Notes: generated from the sequence alone by a model not told the origin. Counted from the first letter of the stretch, positions 26,890 through 35,770 are shown. The stretch: 64,000 bases of DNA from Paracoccus shanxieyensis (GCF_009711265.1 NZ_WMII01000001.1:186001-250000), one strand, 5' to 3'. Program-made: numbers and translations.

Positions 26890-27924
26890 ATGATTGCCTC
26901 TAAACCGAACCTTGCCGTCATGGTCGGCGCTCTTGTTCTGGGTGCCTCGGCCGGAATGGCCAATGCGTCCTATTGCGGCGACGGCAAGACCGTCACCTTT
27001 GCCGGGATCAACTGGCAAAGCGGCGCATTCGTCACCGAGGTGATGAAAACCATTCTCAGCGACGGCTATGACTGCAAGGTCGATGCCATTCCGGGAAACT
27101 CGGTGACGCTGGAGCAGGCCACCGCCAATAACGACGTGCAGATCTTTGCCGAGGAATGGGTCGGCCGCAGCGAGGTCTGGAACAAGGCCACCGAAGAAGG
27201 CAAGGTCACCACGGCAGGCAAGACCTTCGTCGGCTCGAAAGAGGGCTGGTTCGTGCCCAGATACCTGATCGAAGGCGACGCCGCGCGCGGTATCAAGCCT
27301 GTCGCGCCCGATTTGAAAAGCGTCTCGCAGCTCAGCGAGCCGCAATATGTCAAGCTGTTCGCCGACCCCGAAGAACCCAGCAAGGGCCGCTTTCTGAACT
27401 GCCCGTCGGGCTGGACCTGCGAAGGCATCAGCACCGCGAAGCTGGAAGCCTACAAGCTGGACGGCAGCTATGTGAACTTCCGTCCCGGCACGGGCACAGC
27501 GCTGGATGCGGCGCTGTCCTCGGCCTATCTGCAGGGGCTGCCGGTGCTGCTGTATTACTGGTCGCCGAATGCGCTGATGGCGAAATTCGATCTGGTCCTG
27601 CTGGATGAGCCCGCCTATTCCGACGCCTGCTGGGCCGAACTGAGCAATCCCGAAGGCAAGCGCGACGAAGGCTGCGCCTTCCCCCCGGCCGAGATTGTCT
27701 ATGGCCTGAACAGCGAATTCGCCAAGGAGGCCCCGGAAATCGTCGACATTCTGAACAAGGCCACCTTCCCTCTGGACGATATCAACTCGAGTCTGGCCTA
27801 TATGATGGATCAGAATGTCGACGCCACGGCGGCGGCGGCAGAGTTTCTGAAGACCAAGGGCGATGTCTGGGGCGGCTGGGTGTCGCCGGAAGCGCGCCAG
27901 AAGATCGAAGCCAGCCTGAAGTAA
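26890..27924 (+). CDS. Periplasmic binding protein for glycine betaine/choline-type compounds
   Basis: A 344-residue ABC substrate-binding protein of the ProX/OpuAC family. The signal peptide runs through LAVMVGALVLGASAGMANAS with cleavage after ANA. The mature part starts with KTVTFAGINWQSGAFVTEVM, and the aromatic-rich segments FAEEWVGRSEVWN, SYVNFRPGTGTALDAAL and LLYYWSPNALMAKFDL are typical of quaternary-amine cages. ATG 26890 is placed eight bases after GGGA; ATG 26881 is possible. No permease or ATPase gene is nearby, so it must use a transporter encoded elsewhere. It points toward the adjacent Rieske/enolase gene set. Confidence 0.87.
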   Translation: MIASKPNLAVMVGALVLGASAGMANASYCGDGKTVTFAGINWQSGAFVTEVMKTILSDGYDCKVDAIPGNSVTLEQATANNDVQIFAEEWVGRSEVWNKATEEGKVTTAGKTFVGSKEGWFVPRYLIEGDAARGIKPVAPDLKSVSQLSEPQYVKLFADPEEPSKGRFLNCPSGWTCEGISTAKLEAYKLDGSYVNFRPGTGTALDAALSSAYLQGLPVLLYYWSPNALMAKFDLVLLDEPAYSDACWAELSNPEGKRDEGCAFPPAEIVYGLNSEFAKEAPEIVDILNKATFPLDDINSSLAYMMDQNVDATAAAAEFLKTKGDVWGGWVSPEARQKIEASLK

Positions 27925-27938
27925 CCGGCGAACCGCGA

Positions 27939-27966
27939 CCGGGCGATGCGCAACCACATCGCCCGG
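27939..27966. terminator. Hairpin between the binding-protein gene and the reductase gene
   Basis: CCGGGCGATG and CATCGCCCGG pair perfectly around an eight-base loop, in the 100-base gap between two gene ends that face each other. There is no strong T-tract; it probably acts on the plus-strand gene and perhaps both. Confidence 0.6.
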
Positions 27967-28025
27967 CTGCACGCAGATCGGCCAGACAGGCCGACGATCT
28001 GCCGCCTGCGATGCGGCTTTGCCGT

Positions 28026-29057
28026 TTATGCCTCGATCCCAAGATCGCCCAAGGGCCGCGCGCAGCAGGCCAGAATATAGCCCTCGTCGATCTCATCCTG
28101 ACTGATGCCGCCTTTGTGGCGCATCTCGACATTGCCGGCGGTTTTCAGCGTCAGACAGGTGCCGCACAGGCCCGCCGCACAAGATGTCTCGATATCGATC
28201 CCGGCCGCGCGGGCGATCTCCAGAACGGTCTGGTCCCGCGATGCGCTGACCGTCACACCCGAGGCGGTAAAGACCACGCTGACCGGACCGGCGTCACTGG
28301 CCGGCGGCGGCACGGGGTCTGCATCGGGCTGAAAGCTTTCCTGATGGTAATGCGCCATGTCAAAGCCTGCCGTGGCCAGCATGTCCTGCACATGCCGCAT
28401 GAAACCGCCGGGACCGCAGCAAAAGATCTCGCGCGTCAGAAAATCGGGCGACAGCGCGGAAAGCCGCGCCAGATCCAGCCGCCCCTGTTCGGCTTCGACA
28501 AGGAAGGCCACGCGAAGATCCGGCATCTGCCGCGACAGCACCGCCAGTTCGTCCACGAACAGACGGTCGCCGCGTGTCCGGGTGCAGGTGATGACATCGA
28601 CCTGCGCACCGGGGGCGCAATCGCTTAGAAACCGGATGGCCGAGATCGACGGGGTCACGCCCGACCCCGCCGACACGAACAGCGCGCGGCGGCGGTGATG
28701 CGGCGCATATGTGAAATCGCCGCGCGGTCCCGATGCCGACAGCAGATCCCCCGGACGCAGGCAGTCGAACATCCAGCGCGTGCCGATGCTGCCCGGCTGC
28801 GCCTTGACCGTCACCGAAACGCTGTAGGGCCGCGACGGCGACGAGGACAGCGTATAGGTCCGCAGCACCGTCCGTCCCGCGATGGGCAATTCCAGCGTCA
28901 GGAACTGGCCCGGCAGATAATGGAAACAGGCGGGCGTTTCCGGTGCAAAGACGAATGTCCGCACGTCGTCCGTCTCAACCCGGACGGCGATACAGCGCAG
29001 CCGGTTGTCCTTGTCGTTCCAAAGCGGCAGGCGCGCTGCGGGCAGGATGGCGATCAT
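28026..29057 (-). CDS. Ferredoxin reductase with C-terminal plant-type [2Fe-2S] domain (oxygenase reductase)
   Basis: A 343-residue FNR-type reductase. The FAD-binding barrel has RTYTLSSSPSRPYSVSVTVK, the NAD domain has FVSAGSGVTPSISAIRFL and FCCGPGGFMRHVQDML, and the C-terminus is a [2Fe-2S] ferredoxin with SCAAGLCGTCLTLK plus a further Cys in YILACCARPLG. This is the architecture of GbcB/CntB-like reductases that feed electrons to Rieske N-demethylases. ATG at 29057 lies 13 bases after the stop of the Ldh2 gene. It is the last gene of the four-gene minus-strand run with the Rieske oxygenase. Confidence 0.92.
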   Translation of the reverse strand: MIAILPAARLPLWNDKDNRLRCIAVRVETDDVRTFVFAPETPACFHYLPGQFLTLELPIAGRTVLRTYTLSSSPSRPYSVSVTVKAQPGSIGTRWMFDCLRPGDLLSASGPRGDFTYAPHHRRRALFVSAGSGVTPSISAIRFLSDCAPGAQVDVITCTRTRGDRLFVDELAVLSRQMPDLRVAFLVEAEQGRLDLARLSALSPDFLTREIFCCGPGGFMRHVQDMLATAGFDMAHYHQESFQPDADPVPPPASDAGPVSVVFTASGVTVSASRDQTVLEIARAAGIDIETSCAAGLCGTCLTLKTAGNVEMRHKGGISQDEIDEGYILACCARPLGDLGIEA

Positions 29058-29070
29058 CGGCCGCGCCCCG

Positions 29071-30084
29071 TCAGACGCGCGCGTCGGCGCGGGCGTGCAG
29101 CAGGTCCCACAGATCGCGATCCACGGTGATGTGCTGCGCATTCCCGGACCGGGCCGTCAGGCGCTTTGCCCCCGGAACGCGTGTCCCCGGCTCTTGCGTC
29201 ATGGCGCATAGCAGGTCGTCATTGCGCTGCGCGAAATCGCCTGCGCCCAGACGCTTGGGGCTGATGGCGATGATGCATTGTCCCGTCCGGGGCGGCCCAC
29301 CGTCGCAATCGCCAAACGATGACGCCTCATGCGAGAAATGCGACCCGCTAAGGCCCGCCGACAACAGATCCACCATCAGCGCAAGCCCGGTGCCCTTATA
29401 GCCGCCGATGGCCGCAAGGCTGCCCTGCATCGCCTCGACCGAGGAGGTCGTGGGCTTGCCGTCGCGGTCCAGCGCCCAGCCCGGCGGCAAGGCATCGCCA
29501 CGCTGATGCGCCTTGATGACCGAGACCATCGCCACCACGCTTGAGGACTGGTCGATGACCAAGGGCGCAGTCCCGGCGCGGGGCGCGGCAAAGGATATCG
29601 GGTTCGTCCCGAAAAAGGGTGTCCTGCCGCCAAAAGGCGCGATGGTGGGCGAGGCATTGGCCGTCATGAACGCCACAAGCCCGTGATCGGCCAGTTCTTC
29701 GGTGAAATAACCCAGAGATCCGCAGGCATAGGAATTGGCGACAGACAGGATGGCGATGCCGGTTTCCTGCGCCACCTGCACCAGCGGGTCCATGCCCAGC
29801 TCGATCGCCGGATGGGCAAAGCCGGTCGCGGCATCGACCGTAACGACGCCCGGCGCGGGACGCGTCAGCCGTGGCACCGCCTGCCCGTCCACCTTGCCGC
29901 AGGCGGCATGGTCGCAATAATATGGCAGATAGGACAGCCCGACCAGCTTTTGCCCGTCGCGTTCGGCAAAGGCGACCGAGCGCGCGACGGCTGCGGCGTT
30001 GGTCTGGCTGACATTCGCGGCCCTCAGGGCCATGACCGCAAGCGTCTCGATTTCGGCCAGCGTGACATCAAGGGTGCGGGTCAT
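29071..30084 (-). CDS. Ldh2/malate-L-lactate dehydrogenase family oxidoreductase (possible imine reductase)
   Basis: A 337-residue NAD(P)H-dependent enzyme of the Ldh2 family, which includes malate, L-lactate and ureidoglycolate dehydrogenases and Delta1-piperideine-2-carboxylate/Delta1-pyrroline-2-carboxylate reductases. Seen are the family segments LAIGGYKGTGLALMVDLLS-like AIGGYKGTGLALMVDLLSAG, PFFGTNPISFAAPR and AFMTANASPTIAPFGG. The ATG at 30084 overlaps the Rieske stop codon by four bases, so it is co-translated. Its genomic pairing with a demethylase and an enolase-family enzyme makes an amino-acid imine reductase attractive, but substrate is not provable from sequence. Confidence 0.83.
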   Translation of the reverse strand: MTRTLDVTLAEIETLAVMALRAANVSQTNAAAVARSVAFAERDGQKLVGLSYLPYYCDHAACGKVDGQAVPRLTRPAPGVVTVDAATGFAHPAIELGMDPLVQVAQETGIAILSVANSYACGSLGYFTEELADHGLVAFMTANASPTIAPFGGRTPFFGTNPISFAAPRAGTAPLVIDQSSSVVAMVSVIKAHQRGDALPPGWALDRDGKPTTSSVEAMQGSLAAIGGYKGTGLALMVDLLSAGLSGSHFSHEASSFGDCDGGPPRTGQCIIAISPKRLGAGDFAQRNDDLLCAMTQEPGTRVPGAKRLTARSGNAQHITVDRDLWDLLHARADARV

Positions 30085-31340
30085 GCGGCATGCCCCGTGG
30101 CCTTGTGCGCGGTGTCGACAAGCGGATCCAGCGCGCCCAGCAGGTTTTCGGCATACCAGCGCACGAAATCGCGGGTGCCGCCCTCGATCAGGTCGGAATA
30201 GGGCCCCGAGCGATAGGCGCGGCCACGGATGCCAAGATGGTTGTTTTCCGCAAGCTGGCGATCCTGATTGTTGGTTTCCGCCCAGACCTCGGTCAGGCGC
30301 GCCACGTCGTAATCCACGCCTTCGACGGCATCCTTGTGGACCAGCCATTTCGTCGTGACCAAGGTTTCCTCGGCGCTGACCGGAAAGACGCGGAAGGTGA
30401 CCGCGTGATCGGCAAGGATGTGGTTCCAGGTATTGGGCAGATGCAGCAGCCGCACCGAGCCCAGATCCGGGCTGGTCAGATTGCCCAGCAGTCGGGAACA
30501 GCCGGGGCGGCCGTCCATGGTCATCGACACCATGCCCCCGGTGAAGGGCAGGCGCACCGCGCGATATTGCGGGCTGGTTTCGGTATGGGCGTGCGGCAGG
30601 CACAGCGCGTCCCAATCGGCGCCCTTCTTCAGCAGCAGCGCCTTGTAGGCCGGGCTGACATTCGGATCGTTCGGGTCGTCGAATTCCGTGATGATATGCA
30701 TCAGTTCGGGATGCGAGCCCGCGCAGTGATAGCATTCGCGGTTGTTTTCGATCACCAGCTTCCAGTTGGCCTGTTCCACCAGCGACTGGGTGTGGACGAC
30801 CTTGGCATTGTCCAGATCATGCGGCAGCAGATAGGGCTCGGTCGCGGCGCGGAACGGCTCGAACGCAGGCGGGTCGTCGGACAGGTTCAGGAAGATATAT
30901 CCTCCGACCACCCCCACCGCGACCGGAGCCAGCCCAAAGCCTTCGGTCGAAAAATCGTCGCCCATCAGACGGGTGCGCGCAAGCTGGCCGGTCAGTTCAT
31001 AGGACCATTGATGATAAGGGCAGACCAGCCGCCGCGCGCGGCCCTTTTCGCCAAGACAAATGCGCGAGCCGCGATGCCGGCAGGTGTTGTGATAGGCCGC
31101 GATCTGGCCGTCCGCCTTGCGCAGCACGATGACGGATTCGCGGCCGATATCGACCTTGATCCAGTCTCCGGCTGCGGGGATCTCGCAGGTCATCGCGGCG
31201 AAAAGCCATTGCCGGGTAAAGAACAGCTCCATCTCCATGTCGAAGAAATCGGGGTCGACATAGAAGGGCTGTTCCAAGCTCCAATCCGGCTTGCGGGCCG
31301 TCAGAAGCTGATGCGCACGGTTCAGAACATCCTGTTTCAT
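30081..31340 (-). CDS. Rieske non-heme iron oxygenase, betaine-demethylase type (GbcA-like)
   Basis: A 419-residue terminal oxygenase. The Rieske cluster ligands are Cys87 and His89 in NTCRHRGSR and Cys107 and His110 in LVCPYHQWSY. The mononuclear iron site is in ENNRECYHCAGSH (His205 and His210 with the bridging region upstream), and NNQDRQLAENNHLG carries the expected acidic ligand. ECYHC and this layout are typical of glycine betaine/stachydrine N-demethylases, which remove a methyl group from quaternary amines with NADH through a reductase such as the one encoded at 28026-29057. Exact substrate is undetermined. Confidence 0.92.
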   Translation of the reverse strand: MKQDVLNRAHQLLTARKPDWSLEQPFYVDPDFFDMEMELFFTRQWLFAAMTCEIPAAGDWIKVDIGRESVIVLRKADGQIAAYHNTCRHRGSRICLGEKGRARRLVCPYHQWSYELTGQLARTRLMGDDFSTEGFGLAPVAVGVVGGYIFLNLSDDPPAFEPFRAATEPYLLPHDLDNAKVVHTQSLVEQANWKLVIENNRECYHCAGSHPELMHIITEFDDPNDPNVSPAYKALLLKKGADWDALCLPHAHTETSPQYRAVRLPFTGGMVSMTMDGRPGCSRLLGNLTSPDLGSVRLLHLPNTWNHILADHAVTFRVFPVSAEETLVTTKWLVHKDAVEGVDYDVARLTEVWAETNNQDRQLAENNHLGIRGRAYRSGPYSDLIEGGTRDFVRWYAENLLGALDPLVDTAHKATGHAA

Positions 31341-31357
31341 GGTGTGGATCCCCCGCC

Positions 31358-32560
31358 TCAGTTCAACGGCAACCGGCGATAGGTGCCGGGCAGTTCGGGG
31401 TCGTGATATTTGTTCATCGGGCCATTCTCGACGAAATGCCTGTGGCACCATGCCAGCTTGTCCTGCGACAGGGTGACGCCAAGACCCGGCCCCTCGGGGA
31501 CGCGCACGACATTGTTGCGCGGCACGAACGGCCCCTCTTCGATCACGTCGAAGGCCTGCATGCGGAACAGCGACTGGTTCGGCTCTCGGATCCAGCCAAG
31601 TGCGGCGCACAGATGCAGATAGACGGCGCTGCCGATGCCGGAATCGCCGCTGTAGCACCAGAAATCGATGCCCGCATGTTCGCAGGCGCCGACAAAGCGG
31701 ATCAGCCGCCCGATGCCGCCGACCACCGTCGGATTGCCGCAGATCGCATCCGGAACCCGCAACGACATGGCGCGCGCGATATCGGCGTTATGCGTCGAAA
31801 ACGGGATCGAGCAATGCCGCCGCAATTCCGCCATCTCCTCAAGGGTGGTGACGGGATCTTCCCAGTTGCGCACGCCCAGTTCCTCCAGCGGGCGGGCCAG
31901 TCTGCGCGCGGTGGCCAGCGAATAGGCCTGATTGGAATCGATGCGCAGCATGACATCATCGCCGAAATGCCCACGGATCAGCTCCAGCATCCGCAGCGAG
32001 ACGCGCGGATCCTCGGTCGAGAATTTGCCCTCGAAATAGGTGGTGCCGAAGGTCTGGTTCAGGTGGATGCAGTAATCCAGCACCTCTTCGGGGGTGCGTT
32101 CGCCGCGCACGCTGCGCCCGTCCGGCAGCAATGGCCCCTGCGCCCGCAGCGAGAAGTAATCCGTGAACGGGATATCCTTGCGCACCGCGCCGCCAAGCAC
32201 CTGATACAGCGGCATGTTCCACGCCTTGCCCCGGATGTCCCACAGCGCGGTCTCGATCGCGCCAAAGGCCGTGATGCGCAGCGGATCGTTGATGCTTTGC
32301 ACCCCGCGCCAAAAGGGCACGCAGGCGAATTCCGCCCCCGCAATGTCGAACGGATCGCGCCCGATCAGCTTTGGCGCAAGTTGATCGGTGATGACGGCGG
32401 CGGCGAATGGCGTCGGCGCCTCGCCCCAGCCGACAAGGCCATCCTCTGTCTCGACCTCGACGATGGTTGTCGAAAAACCGGGCAATTCACCGAATACCCA
32501 GACATAGGGCGCTTCCAGAACAAGATTCACTGGCGTTGCACGGATGGCTTTGATTTTCAT
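31358..32560 (-). CDS. Enolase-superfamily protein (mandelate racemase/glucarate dehydratase-like, atypical)
   Basis: A 400-residue protein with the N-terminal capping domain (WGEAPTPFAAA, FGAIETALWDIRGKAWNMPL) and a barrel domain. Barrel residues seen: Lys179 in TTYFEGKFST, Asp208 and Asn210 in MLRIDSNQAY, Glu234 in VRNWEDPV, and a THN at 256-258 at the third metal position. Overall layout resembles glucarate dehydratase, but the first Lys of the usual K-x-K is Glu177 and the usual His/Asp dyad positions carry other residues (WCYSGDSG at 301-308). So its reaction should differ: epimerisation, dehydration or another one-base enolate reaction. It leads the Rieske-Ldh2-reductase run, 17 bases ahead of the Rieske gene. 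Confidence 0.82.
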   Translation of the reverse strand: MKIKAIRATPVNLVLEAPYVWVFGELPGFSTTIVEVETEDGLVGWGEAPTPFAAAVITDQLAPKLIGRDPFDIAGAEFACVPFWRGVQSINDPLRITAFGAIETALWDIRGKAWNMPLYQVLGGAVRKDIPFTDYFSLRAQGPLLPDGRSVRGERTPEEVLDYCIHLNQTFGTTYFEGKFSTEDPRVSLRMLELIRGHFGDDVMLRIDSNQAYSLATARRLARPLEELGVRNWEDPVTTLEEMAELRRHCSIPFSTHNADIARAMSLRVPDAICGNPTVVGGIGRLIRFVGACEHAGIDFWCYSGDSGIGSAVYLHLCAALGWIREPNQSLFRMQAFDVIEEGPFVPRNNVVRVPEGPGLGVTLSQDKLAWCHRHFVENGPMNKYHDPELPGTYRRLPLN

Positions 32561-32665
32561 GATGAATGGCTCTCTCAGCTTTTCACACGATGCCCCGACG
32601 GCATCGATAACCTTGACCGACACAAGATAAGACATTGATTTACAAATGAAACGCGGTATTTTGTC

Positions 32666-33631
32666 ATGAAATCCATGCTTTCTGATCATGTATCCGCGCG
32701 GCCGACCTTCAGTCGCAGGCTGCCCCCGATGCATGCGCTGGAGGTCTTCGTGACCGCCGCGCGCTGCGGCACCTTCAGCCGTGCCGCCGGCGAGATGTTC
32801 GTGACGCAAAGCGCGATCAGCCGGCAGATCCAGCACCTTGAGGACAATCTTGGCGTCCAGCTTTTCATTCGCCACAAGCGCGGTCTGCGCCTGACACCCG
32901 AGGCCGAGGCCCTGCTGCCCATCGTCGAAGCGGCGTTCACCCAGATTGCGCGCGCCTGCGGCAGTCTGCGCAATTCCGAACAGGTGCTGACGCTGCGGAT
33001 GCCGCCGACGCTGGCGACGCGCTGGTTCCTGCCGGTGCTGCCGTCGCTGCAGGCGCGGTTGCCGGGGCTTGATGTCCGCCTGACCACCTATGACGCATGG
33101 GAGCCCAGCTTCGAATCCAGCGATATCGACGCGGCCATCGTGCAGGGGCGCGGCGACTGGCCCGATGTCGAGGCCGTGCCGCTGTTTCCGGAACTGCTGA
33201 CCCCCGTCACCTCGCCCGATCTGGCCCGCGAACTTGAAACGCCCGAGATGCTGCGCGACAAACCCCTGCTGCATTGCTTTCCGCTCAGCGGATGGCCGAT
33301 CTGGCTGGAGGCCGCAAAGCTGCAAGGCATCGCCTCACATCGCGGTCAGATCTTCGACACGCTGGAACTGGCGCTGTCCGCGGCGACGCGGGGTCAGGGC
33401 GTGGCGCTTGGCGATCTGAACCTGATTCAGGAAAGCCTGCGCGACGGCGTGCTGGTGCGGCCCTTTCCCATCGTCGTCAATCGCGGCATTTCCTATTACC
33501 TGATCTTTCCGAAATCGCGGGCGCTGGTGCCAAAGATCGTCGCGCTGAGGCAGTCGCTGGAAGAAGAGGCCGAGCGTCAGAAACAGGCCTATGCCGCGCT
33601 GGACCTGATCCGCGTGACGACCCCGGATTGA
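32666..33631 (+). CDS. GcvA-like LysR-family transcriptional regulator
   Basis: A 321-residue LysR regulator of the GcvA type. The HTH is GTFSRAAGEMFVTQSAISRQ at about residues 36-55, followed by IQHLEDNLGVQLFIRHKRGL; the effector domain has the GcvA-like LRMPPTLATRWFLPVLPSLQ and GQGVALGDLNLI. It is divergent from the enolase-Rieske-Ldh2-reductase genes with about 105 bases between the starts and is their likely controller. The first ATG at 32666 gives an N-terminal extension of about 20 residues before the HTH; the ATG at 32729 is an alternative. Confidence 0.92.
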   Translation: MKSMLSDHVSARPTFSRRLPPMHALEVFVTAARCGTFSRAAGEMFVTQSAISRQIQHLEDNLGVQLFIRHKRGLRLTPEAEALLPIVEAAFTQIARACGSLRNSEQVLTLRMPPTLATRWFLPVLPSLQARLPGLDVRLTTYDAWEPSFESSDIDAAIVQGRGDWPDVEAVPLFPELLTPVTSPDLARELETPEMLRDKPLLHCFPLSGWPIWLEAAKLQGIASHRGQIFDTLELALSAATRGQGVALGDLNLIQESLRDGVLVRPFPIVVNRGISYYLIFPKSRALVPKIVALRQSLEEEAERQKQAYAALDLIRVTTPD

Positions 33632-33892
33632 CCGGCGCCAGATCGGCATCGCCGCGCGCGGAATTCACGCCACCGGCGCGGCTATTGCATTGACCTCGGG
33701 TCGCTGGGGCAGATGGTCAGGCGGGATCGGCGCCATGCTTTGGTTTTATCAGCGGCGCTGAATGTGTGGATGGCAGGCCGAATGACGCTCGGGCCACCAA
33801 CACCATCCCGTTCGGCTTTGTGACAAAGTTTTCGGGCTGGGCCAGCTGCGCAGATCCGGGCAAACACCCAAAGAAACGCCATATCGGGAAAA
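33632..33892. other. Intergenic region before tRNA-Pro
   Basis: 261 bases with no gene I can support. It carries no evident terminator hairpin with a T-tract; it separates the LysR gene from the minus-strand tRNA and so contains the 3' flank of both. Confidence 0.5.
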
Positions 33893-33969
33893 TGGTCGGA
33901 GCGAGAGGATTCGAACCTCCGACCCCCTGCTCCCGAAGCAGGTGCGCTACCAGGCTGCGCTACGCTCCG
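33893..33969 (-). tRNA. tRNA-Pro (anticodon CGG)
   Basis: The minus strand reads CGGAGCGTAGCGCAGCCTGG at its 5' end, folds into a complete cloverleaf and ends in the encoded CCA. The acceptor stem pairs CGGAGCG with CGCTCCG, the anticodon stem is CCTGC/GCAGG with loop TTCGGGA giving anticodon CGG, and the T-arm has GGTTCGAATCC. The C at position 1 is usual for bacterial tRNA-Pro. Total length with CCA is 77 bases. Confidence 0.96.
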
Positions 33970-34066
33970 ACCGTGGAGGGGCAGGTAGCCCGGCGCAAAG
34001 CGGATTGCAAGGGGATTCTCGTTGGGAAAACGCCGCGCCAGCCCGCAGGCCGGCGCGGCGAAGCCA

Positions 34067-35188
34067 TCACAGGACGGCCAGCGCCTGAACGATCTTGTCG
34101 CCCATCTGGCTGGTCGAAACCGGCGTGCCGCCTTCCGGGCCCATCAGATCGGCGGTGCGCACGCCATCAGCCAGCACCTTTTCGACCGCGCGCTCCAGCA
34201 GGTCGGCCTCGGCCAGCAGATCGAAGGAATAGCGCAGCGCCATGGCAAAGCTCAGGATGCAGGCGATCGGGTTGGCCTTGCCCTGCCCCGCGATATCGGG
34301 GGCCGATCCATGCACCGGCTCATACAGCGCCTTGGGGCGGCCATTGGCCATCGGCGCGCCCAGACTGGCCGAGGGCAGCATGCCCAGCGATCCGGTCAGC
34401 ATCGCCGCCGCATCCGACAGCACGTCGCCGAACAGGTTGTCGGTCACGATCACGTCGAACTGGTTCGGGCGGCGGACCAGCTGCATGGCGCCGTTATCGG
34501 CATACATGTGCGACAGCTCGACATCGGGATATTCGTTGTCGTGGACCCATTGCACTTCCTCGCGCCACAGAATGCCCGATTCCATGACATTGGCCTTTTC
34601 CATCGAACAGACGCGGTTGCCCCGCTTGCGCGCCAGTTCAAAGGCCGACCGCGCCACACGGCGGATTTCGCCCGAGGTATAGCGCTGCGTGTTGATGCCG
34701 ACGCGACCGCCTTCGTTTTCGGGGTTGTTGTCATCGGAATGAATGCCGCGCGGCTCGCCGAAATAGATGCCCGAGGTCAGCTCGCGCACGATCAGGATAT
34801 CCAGACCGGCCACGACCTCGCGCTTGAGCGAGGAAAAATCGGCCAGCGCATCGAAGCATTGCGCCGGGCGCAGGTTGGCATACAGATCCATTTCCTTGCG
34901 CAGGCGCAGCAGGCCGCGTTCCGGCTTTACGCTGAAATCCAGATTGTCATAGGCCGGGCCGCCGACCGCGCCCAGCAGAACCGCATCGACGGCCTGCGCC
35001 TTGGCCATGGTGTCATCGGCCAAGGGCTTGCCGTGCTTGTCATAGGCCGCGCCGCCGACCAGATCCTCGGACACGTCGAAGGCGATGCCACGGGCCGACT
35101 GGAACCAGTCGATGACCTTGCGGACCTCGACCATGACTTCGGGGCCGATGCCGTCGCCGGGCAGGATCAGCAGGGAACGGGTGGTCAT
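34067..35188 (-). CDS. leuB: 3-isopropylmalate dehydrogenase
   Basis: A 373-residue NAD-dependent beta-decarboxylating dehydrogenase of leucine synthesis. Evidence is the N-terminal [14 protein letters not shown], the substrate-binding Arg cluster LRPAQC and [11 protein letters not shown], the Lys of [10 protein letters not shown] and the divalent-metal aspartates in [16 protein letters not shown], with the NAD-binding [18 protein letters not shown]. The ATG at 35188 is chosen because GAGGAG is nine bases ahead; an upstream ATG (35209) would add seven residues. No leuCD genes are inside the window. Confidence 0.97.
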   Translation of the reverse strand: MTTRSLLILPGDGIGPEVMVEVRKVIDWFQSARGIAFDVSEDLVGGAAYDKHGKPLADDTMAKAQAVDAVLLGAVGGPAYDNLDFSVKPERGLLRLRKEMDLYANLRPAQCFDALADFSSLKREVVAGLDILIVRELTSGIYFGEPRGIHSDDNNPENEGGRVGINTQRYTSGEIRRVARSAFELARKRGNRVCSMEKANVMESGILWREEVQWVHDNEYPDVELSHMYADNGAMQLVRRPNQFDVIVTDNLFGDVLSDAAAMLTGSLGMLPSASLGAPMANGRPKALYEPVHGSAPDIAGQGKANPIACILSFAMALRYSFDLLAEADLLERAVEKVLADGVRTADLMGPEGGTPVSTSQMGDKIVQALAVL

Positions 35189-35332
35189 CGCGGGCATCTC
35201 CTCGTGCATCTTTCGCGTCGTCAGATCGCCTAGCCGTGCCTTGGCCTTGCGTCAAGTTCACGGCGATTTGGGTTGCACCCGGACAGGGCTTCGGGCGGGA
35301 TGGGGACGCGAATGGACGAAGGGGGCAAGGCC

Positions 35333-35734
35333 ATGAAAGCAATGGCGGTTGCGGCGGGCGCATTGATCCTGACCACCGGAATGGCGCTTTCGGATGGCGG
35401 CATGACGGTCCAGCTTCCCGACGTGTCGCAGATCGACACGGCCGAGGCCACGCGGCTGATCGCCGAACTGGCAAATGTGAACGTCATCACCTCGAACTGC
35501 CCGGGATACGAGATTTCGGGCGGCGAATGGACGCTGATCACCGGGACGGGCGATCTGCTGGCGGGCAAGCTGGGCATGGATGCGTCGCAATATGACCGCA
35601 AGTATTATGGCCCGGCCTTCAAGCTGCTGGATGACCCGACCGCCTGCGACCGGATCGGGCCAACGGCAAAGCCGCTGATCCAGCGCCTGATCGGCATGGG
35701 CGGCGGGACCACGCCGCTGACCCAGTCGCAATAG
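35333..35734 (+). CDS. Small periplasmic protein, unknown function
   Basis: A 133-residue protein with a signal peptide (MKAMAVAAGALILTTGMALS, cleavage near residue 20). The mature part has two cysteines (SNCPGYEIS and PTACDRIG) about 58 residues apart, which could form a disulfide, and a DQY/DRKYYGPAF segment. I do not recognise a family beyond 'conserved in Rhodobacteraceae'-type composition. The start at 35333 is chosen for the signal peptide; an ATG 21 bases upstream is possible. It stands between leuB and the uracil-DNA glycosylase gene. Confidence 0.65.
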   Translation: MKAMAVAAGALILTTGMALSDGGMTVQLPDVSQIDTAEATRLIAELANVNVITSNCPGYEISGGEWTLITGTGDLLAGKLGMDASQYDRKYYGPAFKLLDDPTACDRIGPTAKPLIQRLIGMGGGTTPLTQSQ

Positions 35735-35770
35735 CTTGCTTGCCGCGGGACGGCCGGGGCAATAGCTTGC
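35728..35770. repeat. Short direct repeat (31-base period)
   Basis: GCAATAGCTTGC occurs at 35728-35739 and again at 35759-35770, separated by 19 bases. The first copy contains the stop codon of the upstream gene and the second lies six bases before the ATG of the next. It looks like a small local duplication. Confidence 0.75.

Noticed and set aside
31358..32560. Assignment of the enolase-superfamily gene to HpbD (hydroxyproline betaine epimerase)
   Set aside because: Its N-terminus and barrel motifs resemble glucarate dehydratase more than HpbD as I remember it, so the name is not justified despite the context.
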